A stretch of 64,000 nt of DNA. Origin: Deltaproteobacteria bacterium GWC2_55_46 (GTDB taxonomy: Bacteria; Desulfobacterota; GWC2-55-46). Position numbers and translations under genes: made by a program. The stretch's first letter is position 1. Every line of letters begins with the position of its first letter. Location of the stretch: assembly GCA_001595385.3 (NCBI GenBank), contig LVEI03000001.1:1517501-1581500 (forward strand), written 5' to 3'. Below, piece by piece: positions 7,912 through 16,550 of the stretch. The notes beneath the pieces were generated by a model. The model was not told the DNA's origin and did no database searches. It saw only the letters and a program-made list of their open reading frames with translations.

Positions 7912-7946
7912 AAAAAAAAGAGGCCGAGCCTTTCAGGCTCAGCCCC
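7912..7946 (-). terminator. Intrinsic terminator of pyrE
   Basis: Read on the minus strand, GGCTGAGCC (7944-7936) folds with GGCTCGGCC (7930-7922) and is followed by an eight-base T run (7919-7912). It lies 25 bp past the pyrE stop. Confidence 0.8.
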
Positions 7947-7970
7947 AACAGGTCTTTATAAAGACAGGTA

Positions 7971-8624
7971 TCAGAATACCGGCCTCTCCTGCTCTCTTTC
8001 TTTCTTCTTCTTTTCCTTCTCGTCTTCCTCGGTCCTCTTCTTGTGGACCTCGAGGAGGTCTGCCATGGTTAATATCGAATCGACCTTTACCCCGGTCTCC
8101 TTCTCGATATTCCCGGCCCCGCCCTCTTCCCTGTCAAGAAGGGCTACGACGCGGAGCACATTGAAGCCGGCCTCCTTTGCCCTTTGAACGGCCTTTATCG
8201 TCGACCCGCCTGTGGTGATGACGTCCTCTACCACGACCACGTTCGCGCCCGGCTTAACGTCCCCCTCTATGCAGGCCTGCGTGCCGTGCCCCTTCGCCTC
8301 TTTCCTTATGATGAAGACATCAAGGAACTTGCCCCTTATGGTGCACATGAGGGCGGCGGCATAGGCGATAGGGTCTGCGCCGAGTGTCAGGCCGCCAATG
8401 GCGTCTATCGGGGCGAGCTTGAGCTTCTGGAAGTAGGCGTAGCCTATAAGCTCCATCGCTATCGAGCTCAAGGCGGTCTTCTTTACGTCTATGTAGTAGT
8501 TGCTCTTCTTGCCGCTGGTGAGCGTGAAGCCCGCCTCGTCATACTTGAATGATTTTGTATAGAGGATGTCAAGGAGCTCCTTTTTATAGTCCTCTTCCAT
8601 TATCTGGTGTGAAAAGTCCTGCAT
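7971..8624 (-). CDS. pyrE: Orotate phosphoribosyltransferase
   Basis: Joins orotate to PRPP to give OMP, feeding PyrF. The PRPP-binding motif is clear: VVVVEDVITTGGS. The usual early segment SGKKSNYYID and IRKEAKGHGTQ are present. The start is set at ATG 8624, preceded by AAAGGAG; the open frame continues 51 codons upstream into repeat sequence and should be ignored. The 217-residue protein ends in an unusual highly charged tail of about 25 residues (KKRTEEDEKEKKKK…) not needed for catalysis in the family. This tail is a lineage-specific extension whose role is unknown. Confidence 0.93.
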   Translation of the reverse strand: MQDFSHQIMEEDYKKELLDILYTKSFKYDEAGFTLTSGKKSNYYIDVKKTALSSIAMELIGYAYFQKLKLAPIDAIGGLTLGADPIAYAAALMCTIRGKFLDVFIIRKEAKGHGTQACIEGDVKPGANVVVVEDVITTGGSTIKAVQRAKEAGFNVLRVVALLDREEGGAGNIEKETGVKVDSILTMADLLEVHKKRTEEDEKEKKKKEREQERPVF

Positions 8625-8747
8625 GCCTTGCTCCTTTACCGTTGTTTGGGGTTCCCCAATAATATAGTACCAACGGGCGCGAAAATCAAGGCGAGGATTT
8701 AGCGAAGGAGCCGGAAGGCGACTGAACTTTAACAGGTTGCTGACACA

Positions 8748-8838
8748 GATTTTTTCAGACTGCTCAAAAAGCTCCATATGCGAGGCGTGGAGGAGGCGAG
8801 GAATGAGGCGTACTTCCTTAGATGGACTTATTTCATGC
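8748..8838. repeat. Dispersed repeat, copy 1
   Basis: The sequence around GCTCAAAAAGCTCCATATG … GAGGCGTACTTCC … GATGGACTTATTTCATGCC recurs at 32417-32560 (same orientation) and at 59565-59700 (opposite orientation). The last 23 nt or so match exactly between this copy and the 59.6-kb copy. No coding potential is seen. Confidence 0.7.
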
Positions 8839-8844
8839 CTGTTG

Positions 8845-9081
8845 TCATTTGCGGCTTTTCTTGAAGGGAATAACGTTGGCGCTCCTCTCTTTCAGGAGGG
8901 CTGAGAGGACCGTATCGAACCTTTTTTGAGGGTCAAGCTCCATGCTCGCAAGGGCCCTCATCTGGGCCGGTTTCGCAGAAAGCCAACTCAGGAGATAGTC
9001 CTGCTTGTCTTTCGGCTCTAACCTGAGCGCAGTGCAGGGCTCTTCGTCCGGGGCCTTCCCAGGAAGGTTATCTGTCTTCAT
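8845..9081 (-). CDS. Small uncharacterised protein behind kamA
   Basis: A 78-residue charged protein, mostly helical in appearance (DPQKRFDTVLSALLKERSA…IPFKKSRK). It has no signal peptide, membrane segment or recognised motif. It starts 7 bp after the kamA stop codon on the same strand, so it is almost certainly translated from the kamA transcript. I do not recognise the family. Its role may be linked to the aminomutase or may be incidental. Confidence 0.6.
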   Translation of the reverse strand: MKTDNLPGKAPDEEPCTALRLEPKDKQDYLLSWLSAKPAQMRALASMELDPQKRFDTVLSALLKERSANVIPFKKSRK

Positions 9082-9088
9082 TTAACCC

Positions 9089-10255
9089 CTACTCAGGCTC
9101 GGAGTAGGTGAATATCTTGTTCTCATAGTTCCTGAGGGTGATCTTGCCCTTTGCCTGCGATATAAGGTAGGTCGGCGCAACCGGGATCTTCCCGCCCCCG
9201 CCTGGCGCGTCGACGACGAATGTCGGAACGGCATAGCCGGTGGTATGGCCCCGCAGCTCCTCCATTATGTTCATGCCAACGGACACGGGGGTCCTGAAGT
9301 GCCCCATCCCCATGGCCATGTCGCACTGGTAGATGTAGTAGGGCCTGACCCTTGTCTTAAGGAGGTCCTGCATGAGCTTTTTCATCACGGACGGCTTGTC
9401 GTTTACGCCCTTCAGGAGGACGGTCTGGCTGCCAAGAGGGATGCCGGCGTCGGCCAGCATGGAGCAGGCCTTCTCGACCTCCGGGGTGATCTCCTTCGGG
9501 TGTGAGAAGTGTATGCTGATATAAAGCGGGTGGTACTTCTTGAGCATGTTCACAAGCTCATTGGTCACCCTCATCGGGAGGGTCACGGGGACCCTGGTGC
9601 CTATCCTTATGATCTCCAGATGTGGTATCTCGCGGAGTCCCTTTATGTAGCGCTCAAGGAGCTCTGTCTTCATCATGAGCGGGTCTCCGCCCGAGATGAG
9701 GATGTCCCTTATCGCCTTTTTCGACCTGATATATTTGAGGGCGTCATCAAAGCGCTGTATAGCCATGGGCGGGTGCTCTTCCCCGACCATCCTGTTCCTC
9801 GTGCAGTACCTGCAGTACATGGCGCATGAGTCAGAGACTATGAGAAGCGCCCTGTCCGGGTACCTGTGGACAAGGCCCGGCACAGGCGAATGCGAGTCCT
9901 CTCCGCAGGGGTCGACAAGCTCGCCTGAGGAGACGCTGAATTCCTCGATCCTGGGAATGCACTGCTTCCTGATTGGGCATTTCGGGTCGTTGCGGTCGAT
10001 GAGCGAGAAAAAATAAGGGGTTATGGCCATAGCCAGACGGCCTGTGGCGCGCTTTATTCCTTCCTCTTCCCTCCTTGTAAGGGTGATGATGTCCTTTATC
10101 CCCTCAAGGGTGGTTATGCGGTTCTTGAGCTGCCATTTCCAGTCATACCAGCTATCAGGCCGCGAGGCAGGATACTCTATGTATTCAGCCAGTTCAGTCT
10201 TCGCGGCAGCTAACTTACTACTGGGCGGTTCAGAGCTTATCGAAAGCCCCTCCAT
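9089..10255 (-). CDS. kamA: Lysine 2,3-aminomutase family radical SAM/PLP enzyme
   Basis: Family members turn L-lysine into beta-lysine using a [4Fe-4S] cluster, SAM and PLP. In this 388-residue protein the cluster cysteines are C144, C148 and C151 (CAMYCRYC). SGGDPL lies at 188-193, and PGGGGKIP contains the PLP lysine K356. It could serve beta-lysine osmolyte synthesis or lysine degradation, or be an EpmB-like enzyme; the length, with a C-terminal extension, favours the aminomutase. No beta-lysine acetyltransferase (AblB) or EF-P gene is adjacent. It lies between a MerR-type regulator gene (17 bp upstream) and a small protein (7 bp downstream). Confidence 0.88.
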   Translation of the reverse strand: MEGLSISSEPPSSKLAAAKTELAEYIEYPASRPDSWYDWKWQLKNRITTLEGIKDIITLTRREEEGIKRATGRLAMAITPYFFSLIDRNDPKCPIRKQCIPRIEEFSVSSGELVDPCGEDSHSPVPGLVHRYPDRALLIVSDSCAMYCRYCTRNRMVGEEHPPMAIQRFDDALKYIRSKKAIRDILISGGDPLMMKTELLERYIKGLREIPHLEIIRIGTRVPVTLPMRVTNELVNMLKKYHPLYISIHFSHPKEITPEVEKACSMLADAGIPLGSQTVLLKGVNDKPSVMKKLMQDLLKTRVRPYYIYQCDMAMGMGHFRTPVSVGMNIMEELRGHTTGYAVPTFVVDAPGGGGKIPVAPTYLISQAKGKITLRNYENKIFTYSEPE

Positions 10256-10272
10256 TCGGCTCCTCCTACCGG

Positions 10273-10542
10273 CTAAGCGGGTTTCTCGGTTTTGGTCAGG
10301 TTCAGCTGCGGGTGCTCTATCTCTTCCATAGCCTTCTCAAAGGCTATCTTGTATTTGAAGCCCTTTTTCAGGTACTTCCAGATGAACTCGACCTTTTTCA
10401 CGTCCTCGTCAGAATATTCCCTGAACTCTTTATCCCCGATCAGGATCTTCTGGGGCTTGATAAACCCCTTCTGCTCAAGGTAATAGAGCTTTTGCCTGGG
10501 TATGTCTATTTTTGAAAGTAGGTCTGGAGTCCTTATGCCCAC
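10273..10542 (-). CDS. MerR-type DNA-binding protein
   Basis: An 89-residue protein dominated by a MerR-like winged HTH: LLSKIDIPRQKLYYLEQKGFIKP is the recognition region, followed by REYSDEDVKKVEFIWKYLKKGF. It has no effector domain, so it is a minimal regulator. The start is GTG at 10542. A sigma70-type promoter on the same strand (10619-10647) gives a leader of about 70 nt. It is the first gene of the kamA operon and probably controls it. Dyads at 10721-10751 are candidate operators. Confidence 0.75.
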   Translation of the reverse strand: MGIRTPDLLSKIDIPRQKLYYLEQKGFIKPQKILIGDKEFREYSDEDVKKVEFIWKYLKKGFKYKIAFEKAMEEIEHPQLNLTKTEKPA

Positions 10543-10618
10543 CCCTGTAATTGCTCCTGTATACGGCAGACTGATACATTATTAAGTTGAAAGTTATTCT
10601 CAAAATGAATTTAAACTT

Positions 10619-10647
10619 ATTTTACAAAACAAACTCAAACTTGTCAA
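10619..10647 (-). promoter_or_regulatory. Promoter of the MerR-type/kamA operon
   Basis: On the minus strand TTGACA (10647-10642) and TAAAAT (10624-10619) are separated by 17 bp. The expected start point is about 70 nt upstream of the GTG at 10542. The whole gap 10543-10980 is strikingly AT-rich for this genome. Confidence 0.65.
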
Positions 10648-10720
10648 GCGAAAAATGAGATTTTATAAAGGCTTGCGGATACAGGGTGCTATCAGGTTAG
10701 AGTTTGACTCAAGTTTATTT

Positions 10721-10751
10721 TTAGATTTGTCTAAAGGACTAAATCTTTAGA
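10721..10751. promoter_or_regulatory. Overlapping dyads, candidate operator
   Basis: TCTAAAG (10730-10736) and CTTTAGA (10745-10751) form a 7-8-7 dyad. TTAGA…TCTAA (10721-10734) overlaps it. The element lies between the divergent kamA operon and the FmdE-like gene, as expected for a regulator-binding site. The rest of the gap (about 10543-10984) shows only AT-rich sequence, a GGGCTTTAAGCCC palindrome at 10951-10963 and the ribosome binding site of the next gene. Confidence 0.4.
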
Positions 10752-10984
10752 TAATGGAAAAAGGAGATAAATATCAGTTACTTTGGCGAAAATCAAGATA
10801 AGATAGGGGTTATGTTCAAAAATAGCGAGTAGAATAAAAAGCACGTTTCAAATTAAATAAAAAAATCCTTAAGAGGGGGGGGCGCAAAGAAAAAAAGCTG
10901 CAAAACCGGCGGGGCTTGAACTTTTCGATTCGATTTGTTACACTTTTTTTGGGCTTTAAGCCCGTTATCCTAAGGAGTACTATG

Positions 10985-11656
10985 ATGCATACTACTACCG
11001 TCTGGCGTCAGGCGTTCTTCGCGGAGGTCGAGCCGATAAGGCTCAGGGAGCCGCTCGCGTATATCCTGGGTGCGCAGGAAGAGACAGAGCTTTTCGTCAT
11101 CAACTATACGGATGCCGTGCTCGTAGCCGGCCATTCATGCCCGGCTGTATCAGGGGCCTACAAGGTCACACAGAAGGCCCTTAAGGCGCTTTACAAAGAT
11201 GAGGTGCCTGTACGAGGGCAGATAAAGGTCCTGATAAAAGGCGGCCCGGGCGACCTCGCCTACGGCCCGCAATCTCACGTCATCTCGCTCATTACCGGCG
11301 CCGCCGGGGCGACCGGCTTCAAGGGGCTCGGCGGCAGGTTCGGCAGGAATAACCGCCTCTTCTTCGACCCGGAAGACGCCCAGTTCAACACCTTCATATT
11401 CCAAAGGGAAGATACCGGAGAGGCTGTCCAGGTCGCCTACAACCCGCAGGCGCTGCCCGGAGACCCGCGGATGAACGATCTCGCCCCGATGGTCATGAGG
11501 GGTGGGGCCTCGAAGGAGCAGAAGGAGCTTTTTTACGCGCTCTGGCAGGGTAACGTTAGAAGGATCCTGCTTGAAGACGAACTATATCCCGGCCTCTTTG
11601 AAGTGACAGAGCTCAAGGGCTTCACCTTCCCTGACCTCAAGGCAGGCTCGTACTGA
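10985..11656 (+). CDS. FmdE-like domain protein
   Basis: A 223-residue protein with a segment resembling the FmdE/formylmethanofuran-dehydrogenase-E-like family: VLVAGHSCPAVSGAYKVTQKALKAL, where H50 and C52 would be metal ligands. The remainder (GDLAYGPQSHVISLITGAAG…GLGGRFGRNNRLFF) is glycine-rich and soluble. Function in such stand-alone proteins is not established. The start at 10985 is supported by AAGGAG 7 nt upstream; ATG 10982 is adjacent. It lies about 100 bp upstream of the fructose bisphosphatase gene on the same strand, perhaps on one transcript. Confidence 0.55.
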   Translation: MHTTTVWRQAFFAEVEPIRLREPLAYILGAQEETELFVINYTDAVLVAGHSCPAVSGAYKVTQKALKALYKDEVPVRGQIKVLIKGGPGDLAYGPQSHVISLITGAAGATGFKGLGGRFGRNNRLFFDPEDAQFNTFIFQREDTGEAVQVAYNPQALPGDPRMNDLAPMVMRGGASKEQKELFYALWQGNVRRILLEDELYPGLFEVTELKGFTFPDLKAGSY

Positions 11657-11757
11657 CGTAGCGTAAAGCCGCTTCACATTATCTGATTTCCGTATATAAT
11701 CATCAGGGTCCGCTCGTTCTACTTTGATTCCAGTTCATCTGTCCGTCAGGAGGCTCA

Positions 11758-12753
11758 ATGTCCATGTCCATCGGGATGACCCTTACCAAGTTCCTGCTCG
11801 AAGAGCAGAGGAAGTACCCCGGCTCTTCAGGCAACTTCACCGCGCTCTTCTCCGACCTTGGCACCGCGGCAAAGCTCGTCTCTCACGAGGTGCGCAGAGC
11901 AGGTCTTGTCGATATACTGGGCGCCTCTGGTAACAGGAACATACATGGTGAAGAGGTCCAGAAGCTCGACGAGCTTGCCAATGAGACCTTCATAAGGGCG
12001 ATGGAGCATGGCGGCCATCTCTCCGCGATGGCATCGGAAGAGATGGATGAGATCATCCACGTGGACGGCAAGTATCCCAAGGGCAACTACCTGCTTCTTT
12101 TTGACCCGCTTGACGGCTCGTCCAACATCGACGTCAACATAAGCGTCGGCACGATCTTCTCCATCCTCCGCTGCAAGGATGGCTCCAACGTGACGACAGC
12201 CGATTTCCTCCAGCCCGGCACGCAGCAGGTCTCCGCCGGTTACATACTCTACGGGTCGAGCACCATGCTCGTATACACGACCGGCCACGGCGTACACGGC
12301 TTTACCCTTGACCAGAGCGTTGGCGAGTTCCTCCTTTCGCACGAGAACATAACCATCCCCGGCAAGGGGAAGATCTACAGCATAAACGAAGGCAACAGCA
12401 AGTACTGGCTCCCGGGCACAAGCGCTTATATAGAAACGCTCAAGGCCAACGGCAGGGACTACAGCGCAAGGTACGTGGGCTCGCTTGTCGCGGACTTCCA
12501 CAGGAACCTCCTGAAGGGCGGCGTATTCCTCTACCCATCCGACAGGAAGTCGCAGAAAGGGAAGTTAAGGCTCCTGTACGAGGCCAACCCGCTCTCGTTC
12601 ATAGTCGAGCAGGCGGGCGGCAGGTCGTCAAGCGGCCTTGAAAGGACGATGGAGATAAAGCCCGAGGAGCTCCACCAGAGGACCCCCCTCATAATCGGGA
12701 GCAAGGCGGATGTTGAAGAGGCAGAGCAGTTCTGGAAGGCGCATCTGGTTTGA
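11758..12753 (+). CDS. fbp: Fructose-1,6-bisphosphatase, class 1
   Basis: Hydrolyses fructose 1,6-bisphosphate in gluconeogenesis or carbon fixation. The 331-residue length is normal. Signature residues include FDPLDGSSNIDVNISVGTIF (about 117-136, metal-binding DPLDGSSN), MASEEMDE upstream as the metal-binding Glu region, and the substrate segment RYVGSLVADFHRNLLKGGVFLYP near 240. AGGAGG lies 5 nt before the ATG. It converges with the metal-binding protein gene at 12803-13168; no strong terminator is visible between them. Confidence 0.95.
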   Translation: MSMSIGMTLTKFLLEEQRKYPGSSGNFTALFSDLGTAAKLVSHEVRRAGLVDILGASGNRNIHGEEVQKLDELANETFIRAMEHGGHLSAMASEEMDEIIHVDGKYPKGNYLLLFDPLDGSSNIDVNISVGTIFSILRCKDGSNVTTADFLQPGTQQVSAGYILYGSSTMLVYTTGHGVHGFTLDQSVGEFLLSHENITIPGKGKIYSINEGNSKYWLPGTSAYIETLKANGRDYSARYVGSLVADFHRNLLKGGVFLYPSDRKSQKGKLRLLYEANPLSFIVEQAGGRSSSGLERTMEIKPEELHQRTPLIIGSKADVEEAEQFWKAHLV

Positions 12754-12802
12754 ATCCGTTGAGACGGACCTTAACGGGGGCAGAGACCTGACCTGTCTGT
12801 CT

Positions 12803-13168
12803 TTAGCGTTTTTGGCGGGAAAGGTATTTGCGAAAAGTCTTCCCTGATTCAAAGTATATTACCGTACCGTCCTCACCGGCAACGATATACGCCTTTGCCT
12901 TATCCACCTCTTTACCAGTGTCAGGGTCTTTTGAGAAGCGCGTCGCTGTCTTGCTCTTGAGCTTTCCCACACATACAGGGCAACAGCCGTAGTAGGTCTT
13001 TCCCCCGACTTCGATGGGGATATTCTCCCTGCCCGAGACCCTGTCCTCCACCATGCATACCTTTGAGTTCTCGACGCACTGGACCGCTACGACTGTAGAA
13101 AAACCCGCGGCCGGGAAAGACCAGGCTGCCAGGAGCGCGAGGCAGACCCAGAGGGCCTTTGAGAGCAT
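12803..13168 (-). CDS. Secreted small cysteine-rich, YHS/TRASH-like protein
   Basis: A 121-residue protein with a signal peptide (MLSKALWVCLALLAAWSFPAAG) starting at ATG 13168, which is preceded by CAGGAG. The mature part contains VQCVENSKVCMVED and then GKTYYGCCPVCVGKL…DPDTGKEVDKAKAYI. The latter pattern resembles YHS/TRASH-type metal-binding modules, with a CCPVC cluster as probable ligands. It is probably periplasmic, perhaps in metal handling. It follows mnmE on the same strand with a 62-bp gap. Confidence 0.6.
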   Translation of the reverse strand: MLSKALWVCLALLAAWSFPAAGFSTVVAVQCVENSKVCMVEDRVSGRENIPIEVGGKTYYGCCPVCVGKLKSKTATRFSKDPDTGKEVDKAKAYIVAGEDGTVIYFESGKTFRKYLSRQKR

Positions 13169-13230
13169 CGGTTTTCTCCTGATGTTTAGTAAAAACACGT
13201 GGATTATATCATTCCAGATCACTTAAAGCA

Positions 13231-14607
13231 TCACTTCCCGATACAGAACGAGCTGAAGATAATGTCGAGTATATCTTCTGTCGTGGTCTCGCCGGTTATC
13301 TCTCCGAGAGAATCGACCGCGCCCCTGATATCAGAGGCGATGAGCTCTCTTGGAAGCCCGGCGGCAATGGCATCTGTTGCCCTTCCGAGCGCGTCAAGGA
13401 ATCTGGCGAGACAGTCCCTGTGGCGGACAGAGGCCACCAGCTCCCCCGGAGGCGCGGAATATACCTTTTTTTCATGGCCCGCGGCCTCTGTAAAGATAAG
13501 GTCCTTTAGCCCCTCGATGCCTTCTTCCTTAAGGGCAGAGATGGCGATAAAAGGCCTGCCTGGAAAGGCGCTCTCAGCATCGGGGTAGACGTAGGGCAAA
13601 TCTTTCTTGTTGGCGACGACGATCGTCTTTTTGTCCGCAAGGCCGTTCAATATCTCGACGTCCTCGCCAAAATCCGAGGTGAGGTCGACCATGTAAAGTA
13701 TAAGGTCGGCGGAGGCGGCGCGCTCTCTCGCTATCCGCACCCCGATGGCCTCGACCTCGTCTTTAGCCTCCCTTAGCCCAGCTGTATCCATGAGCCTTAC
13801 GGGGATGCCGCGGATATTCACGCACTCTTCTATCACGTCCCTGGTCGTGCCCGGGACCTCGGTCACTATAGCCCTCTGCTCTTCGAGCAGAACATTAAGG
13901 AGGCTCGATTTCCCGGCGTTCGGCCTGCCAAGTATAAGTACCTTTACCCCCTCCCTTATAGCCCTGCCTTCCTCAAAGGTCTTAATAAGGGCGTCTGCGG
14001 CGATAGAGGCCTCCTTCACGGCCTTATCTATCGCATCTTCCGGGAGGGCGTCGATCTCCTCTTCGCTGAAATCAAGCTCGGCCTCAAGGTGGGCAAGAAG
14101 CGCTACAAGCGGCTCCTTGATCGAAGCGACCTTCCTGGAAAGCCCGCCATCGAGCCTGCCGCTTGCGGCGGAAAGCGATAAAGAGGTCTGGGCCTTGATG
14201 AGGTCTGAGACGGCCTCTGCCTGCGCGAGGTCGATTTTTCCATTGAGAAAGGCCCTCTTGGTAAACTCGCCGGCACCGGCCGCCCTTGCCCCGGCTGAGA
14301 GGGCTTCCGCGAGGACCTTCTTAAGGAGGAGAGGGCCACCGTGGCAGTGGAGCTCTACCACGTCCTCGCCGGTATAGGACCTTGGCCCCTTCATGAAGAC
14401 CAGGAAGCCACGGTCAATGGTCCCTTCGTCCGCGCCGCAAATACTCCCGAGGTGAAAGTACCTCTCCCTTATATCTTCCGGGCGGGCCCTGAAGAGCCTG
14501 AGGGCAATCGCGAGGGCCCGGGGTCCGCTTATCCTTACAATGCCTACGCCCCCTTCACCCTGGGCTGTCGCTATGGCGGCTATGCTGTCGGTCAATGGTT
14601 CTTTCAT
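13231..14607 (-). CDS. mnmE: tRNA modification GTPase MnmE
   Basis: Works with MnmG to install carboxymethylaminomethyl groups on wobble uridine of certain tRNAs. It has an N-terminal folate-binding domain (IAAIATAQGEGGVGIVRISG), a helical domain and an inserted G domain: GRPNAGKSSLLN, DTAGLRE, ANKKD. It ends in the obligatory CIGK. The start is placed at ATG 14607 (MKEPLTDSIAAIAT, 458 residues), where the family begins; the frame is open 34 codons upstream. mnmG is not adjacent. It is the last of the rpmH-rnpA-yidD-yidC-mnmE series. Confidence 0.95.
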   Translation of the reverse strand: MKEPLTDSIAAIATAQGEGGVGIVRISGPRALAIALRLFRARPEDIRERYFHLGSICGADEGTIDRGFLVFMKGPRSYTGEDVVELHCHGGPLLLKKVLAEALSAGARAAGAGEFTKRAFLNGKIDLAQAEAVSDLIKAQTSLSLSAASGRLDGGLSRKVASIKEPLVALLAHLEAELDFSEEEIDALPEDAIDKAVKEASIAADALIKTFEEGRAIREGVKVLILGRPNAGKSSLLNVLLEEQRAIVTEVPGTTRDVIEECVNIRGIPVRLMDTAGLREAKDEVEAIGVRIARERAASADLILYMVDLTSDFGEDVEILNGLADKKTIVVANKKDLPYVYPDAESAFPGRPFIAISALKEEGIEGLKDLIFTEAAGHEKKVYSAPPGELVASVRHRDCLARFLDALGRATDAIAAGLPRELIASDIRGAVDSLGEITGETTTEDILDIIFSSFCIGK

Positions 14608-14674
14608 GGCTGGTTGTCGTTTTTGGGTACCGGCGGTAAAGTCGATTAAAGCCCGCCCACTTAACAAACAAATT

Positions 14675-14705
14675 AAAAACCCCCGGCCTCGATCGAAGCC
14701 AGGGG
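14675..14705 (-). terminator. Intrinsic terminator of yidC
   Basis: Read on the minus strand, CCCCTGGC (14705-14698) pairs with GCCGGGGG (14687-14680), followed by a T run (14679-14675). It lies 32 bp past yidC and so separates mnmE from the block upstream. Confidence 0.75.
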
Positions 14706-14737
14706 TCATTTTAATCCCGTTCTATCTTCCTTTCAAG

Positions 14738-16300
14738 TCAAGCCCTGGCAGGGGTCTTGTAGATGAAGTACTGCTGCCCGATGGAAAGGACGTTGTTCAC
14801 GAGCCAGTAGAGGACGAGCCCCGAGGGGAAGTTAAGGAACATGAAGGTAAAGATGACCGGCATGAACATCATTATCTTCTGCTGGGCCGGGTCGACCGTA
14901 GAAGGCGTCATCTTCTGCTGGATAAACATCGTCGCACCCATTAGAAGCGGCGTTATGTAGTACGGGTCCTTGGCAGAAAGGTCATGTATCCACAGGTAGA
15001 AAGGGGCATGCCGGAGCTCTATCGCCACGTAAAGGACCTCGTAGAGGGCGATGAAGACCGGTATCTGCAGGAGCATTGGGAGACACCCGCCGAGCGGGTT
15101 TATCTTGTAGCGCTTGTAAAGCTCCATTAGCTCCTTGTTCATCTTATCCTTGTCGTTCTTGTACTTCTCTTTCAAAGCGGCGAGCTGGGGCTGCATCTTC
15201 TGCATCTCGCGCATGGAATTGAGGCTCTTTTTTGTAAGCGGATAGAAGAGCACCTTTACGATGACCGTGAGTATGATTATCGCTATCCCGTAGTTGCCGA
15301 GGTACCTCTCGAAAAAGTTCAATACAACGAGGAAAGGCTTTGCTATCCAGTCGAACCAGCCGAACTCTATGGCCTCCTCAAGGCCGTTCTTCTGCTTGAC
15401 AAGCCTGTCATACTCCTTGGGGCCGATAAACGAGTTATAGTTCAATGTCGCGGATGCCCCGGGGGCGAGCGTTACCGGGAACTGCAGGGTCGCTCTCGAC
15501 TGCCCGGCAACAGGAACCTCGGTTATCCAGGAGAGCTGGCCTTCGTCAGCGGGTATGAGCGCGGAGAGAAAGTACTTGTTCTCCAGGCCCAGCCATTTGG
15601 GCTTGGCTGCCCCGGTGAGCCTTGCCTCGTCCTCATCCTGCCTGAGGAGCTTGTCGTTTGTCTTGACAATTGGCCCCTGGTGATAGCCTGTTTCGTCTGT
15701 GCCTGAGACCTTGGAGGAAAGGACGGTGTCTGCCCGAAGTGAAATGGCGCTGGCCGTAGGGTTGGATGCCTTCAAAACAGTGCTGATCGCGTATGTATCG
15801 CCGGAGAAGAGATATTTTTTCTCGATGGTCGCCCCGGTCGAGGACCTGCCTATATAGGTAAGCTCCCCTTTGCCGGCTTCTTCAATAGAGATCGATGCCT
15901 TTGACGGGGTAAAGAGGATATTCTCGGCCACCCCGTTGATATCGAGCTGAGTCTTGAAGGAATTTTCTGTGGCGACCAGGTCGGTCACGTTTACGGCCTT
16001 TCCGCCATCTATCCCATCTGTATGTCTTTTAAGCTCAAAGTTTCTGATGCTGCCGCCGGCGCTTGAGAAGACCGCCTTGAAAAGCGGGGTTTCGACCGCG
16101 GTAAGCTCTTCTTTTACAGGCTCTGCAACGGGCAGGGCGGGTGAAGCCGCCACGGCGCCGGTGGCTGGCTGTTGCGCCTGCTGGGTCTCCTGTGCCTTTT
16201 CCTGGGGCTGAATCTGAGGATAGAACTGCTGAATGAAATAGGGGTATAAGAAGAGCACCGCCATTGAGAGAATCAAGGCGATCCAGACTTTTTTATCCAT
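14738..16300 (-). CDS. yidC: Membrane protein insertase YidC
   Basis: Inserts and folds inner-membrane proteins, alone or with Sec. The 520-residue protein has an N-terminal membrane anchor ([17 protein letters not shown]), a Pro/Gln-rich linker, a large periplasmic beta domain (P1, about 60-330) and the conserved five-helix core ([19 protein letters not shown]…[19 protein letters not shown]…[13 protein letters not shown]). This is the Gram-negative architecture. It overlaps the end of yidD by 8 bp. The jag/khpB gene commonly found next is absent. Confidence 0.96.
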   Translation of the reverse strand: MDKKVWIALILSMAVLFLYPYFIQQFYPQIQPQEKAQETQQAQQPATGAVAASPALPVAEPVKEELTAVETPLFKAVFSSAGGSIRNFELKRHTDGIDGGKAVNVTDLVATENSFKTQLDINGVAENILFTPSKASISIEEAGKGELTYIGRSSTGATIEKKYLFSGDTYAISTVLKASNPTASAISLRADTVLSSKVSGTDETGYHQGPIVKTNDKLLRQDEDEARLTGAAKPKWLGLENKYFLSALIPADEGQLSWITEVPVAGQSRATLQFPVTLAPGASATLNYNSFIGPKEYDRLVKQKNGLEEAIEFGWFDWIAKPFLVVLNFFERYLGNYGIAIIILTVIVKVLFYPLTKKSLNSMREMQKMQPQLAALKEKYKNDKDKMNKELMELYKRYKINPLGGCLPMLLQIPVFIALYEVLYVAIELRHAPFYLWIHDLSAKDPYYITPLLMGATMFIQQKMTPSTVDPAQQKIMMFMPVIFTFMFLNFPSGLVLYWLVNNVLSIGQQYFIYKTPARA

Positions 16301-16547
16301 GCGAAGGAGTCCTCTTCATCGTTTTTTCGGTTACCGGGGGCACGGGGTCAAACCCGCCTTCGTGGTAAGGATGGCACCTTAAGAGCCTCCTTAAAAAAAG
16401 GTATATGCCTTTGGGCGTTCCGTGTATTTCTATGGATTGGCGCGCATAATCCGAACAACTCGGGTAGAACCTGCAAGAAGGCGGCAAGACCGGAGAGATA
16501 AAGGCCTTGTAAAATGAAATAAGGGCTACCAGGAGCTTCTTGAACAT
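16293..16547 (-). CDS. yidD: Membrane protein insertion efficiency factor YidD
   Basis: An 84-residue small protein with the family signature [22 protein letters not shown] and [24 protein letters not shown]. It aids YidC-dependent insertion. It is tightly packed between rnpA (3 bp) and yidC (8-bp overlap), the classical order. Confidence 0.95.
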   Translation of the reverse strand: MFKKLLVALISFYKAFISPVLPPSCRFYPSCSDYARQSIEIHGTPKGIYLFLRRLLRCHPYHEGGFDPVPPVTEKTMKRTPSHG

Positions 16548-16550
16548 CTT

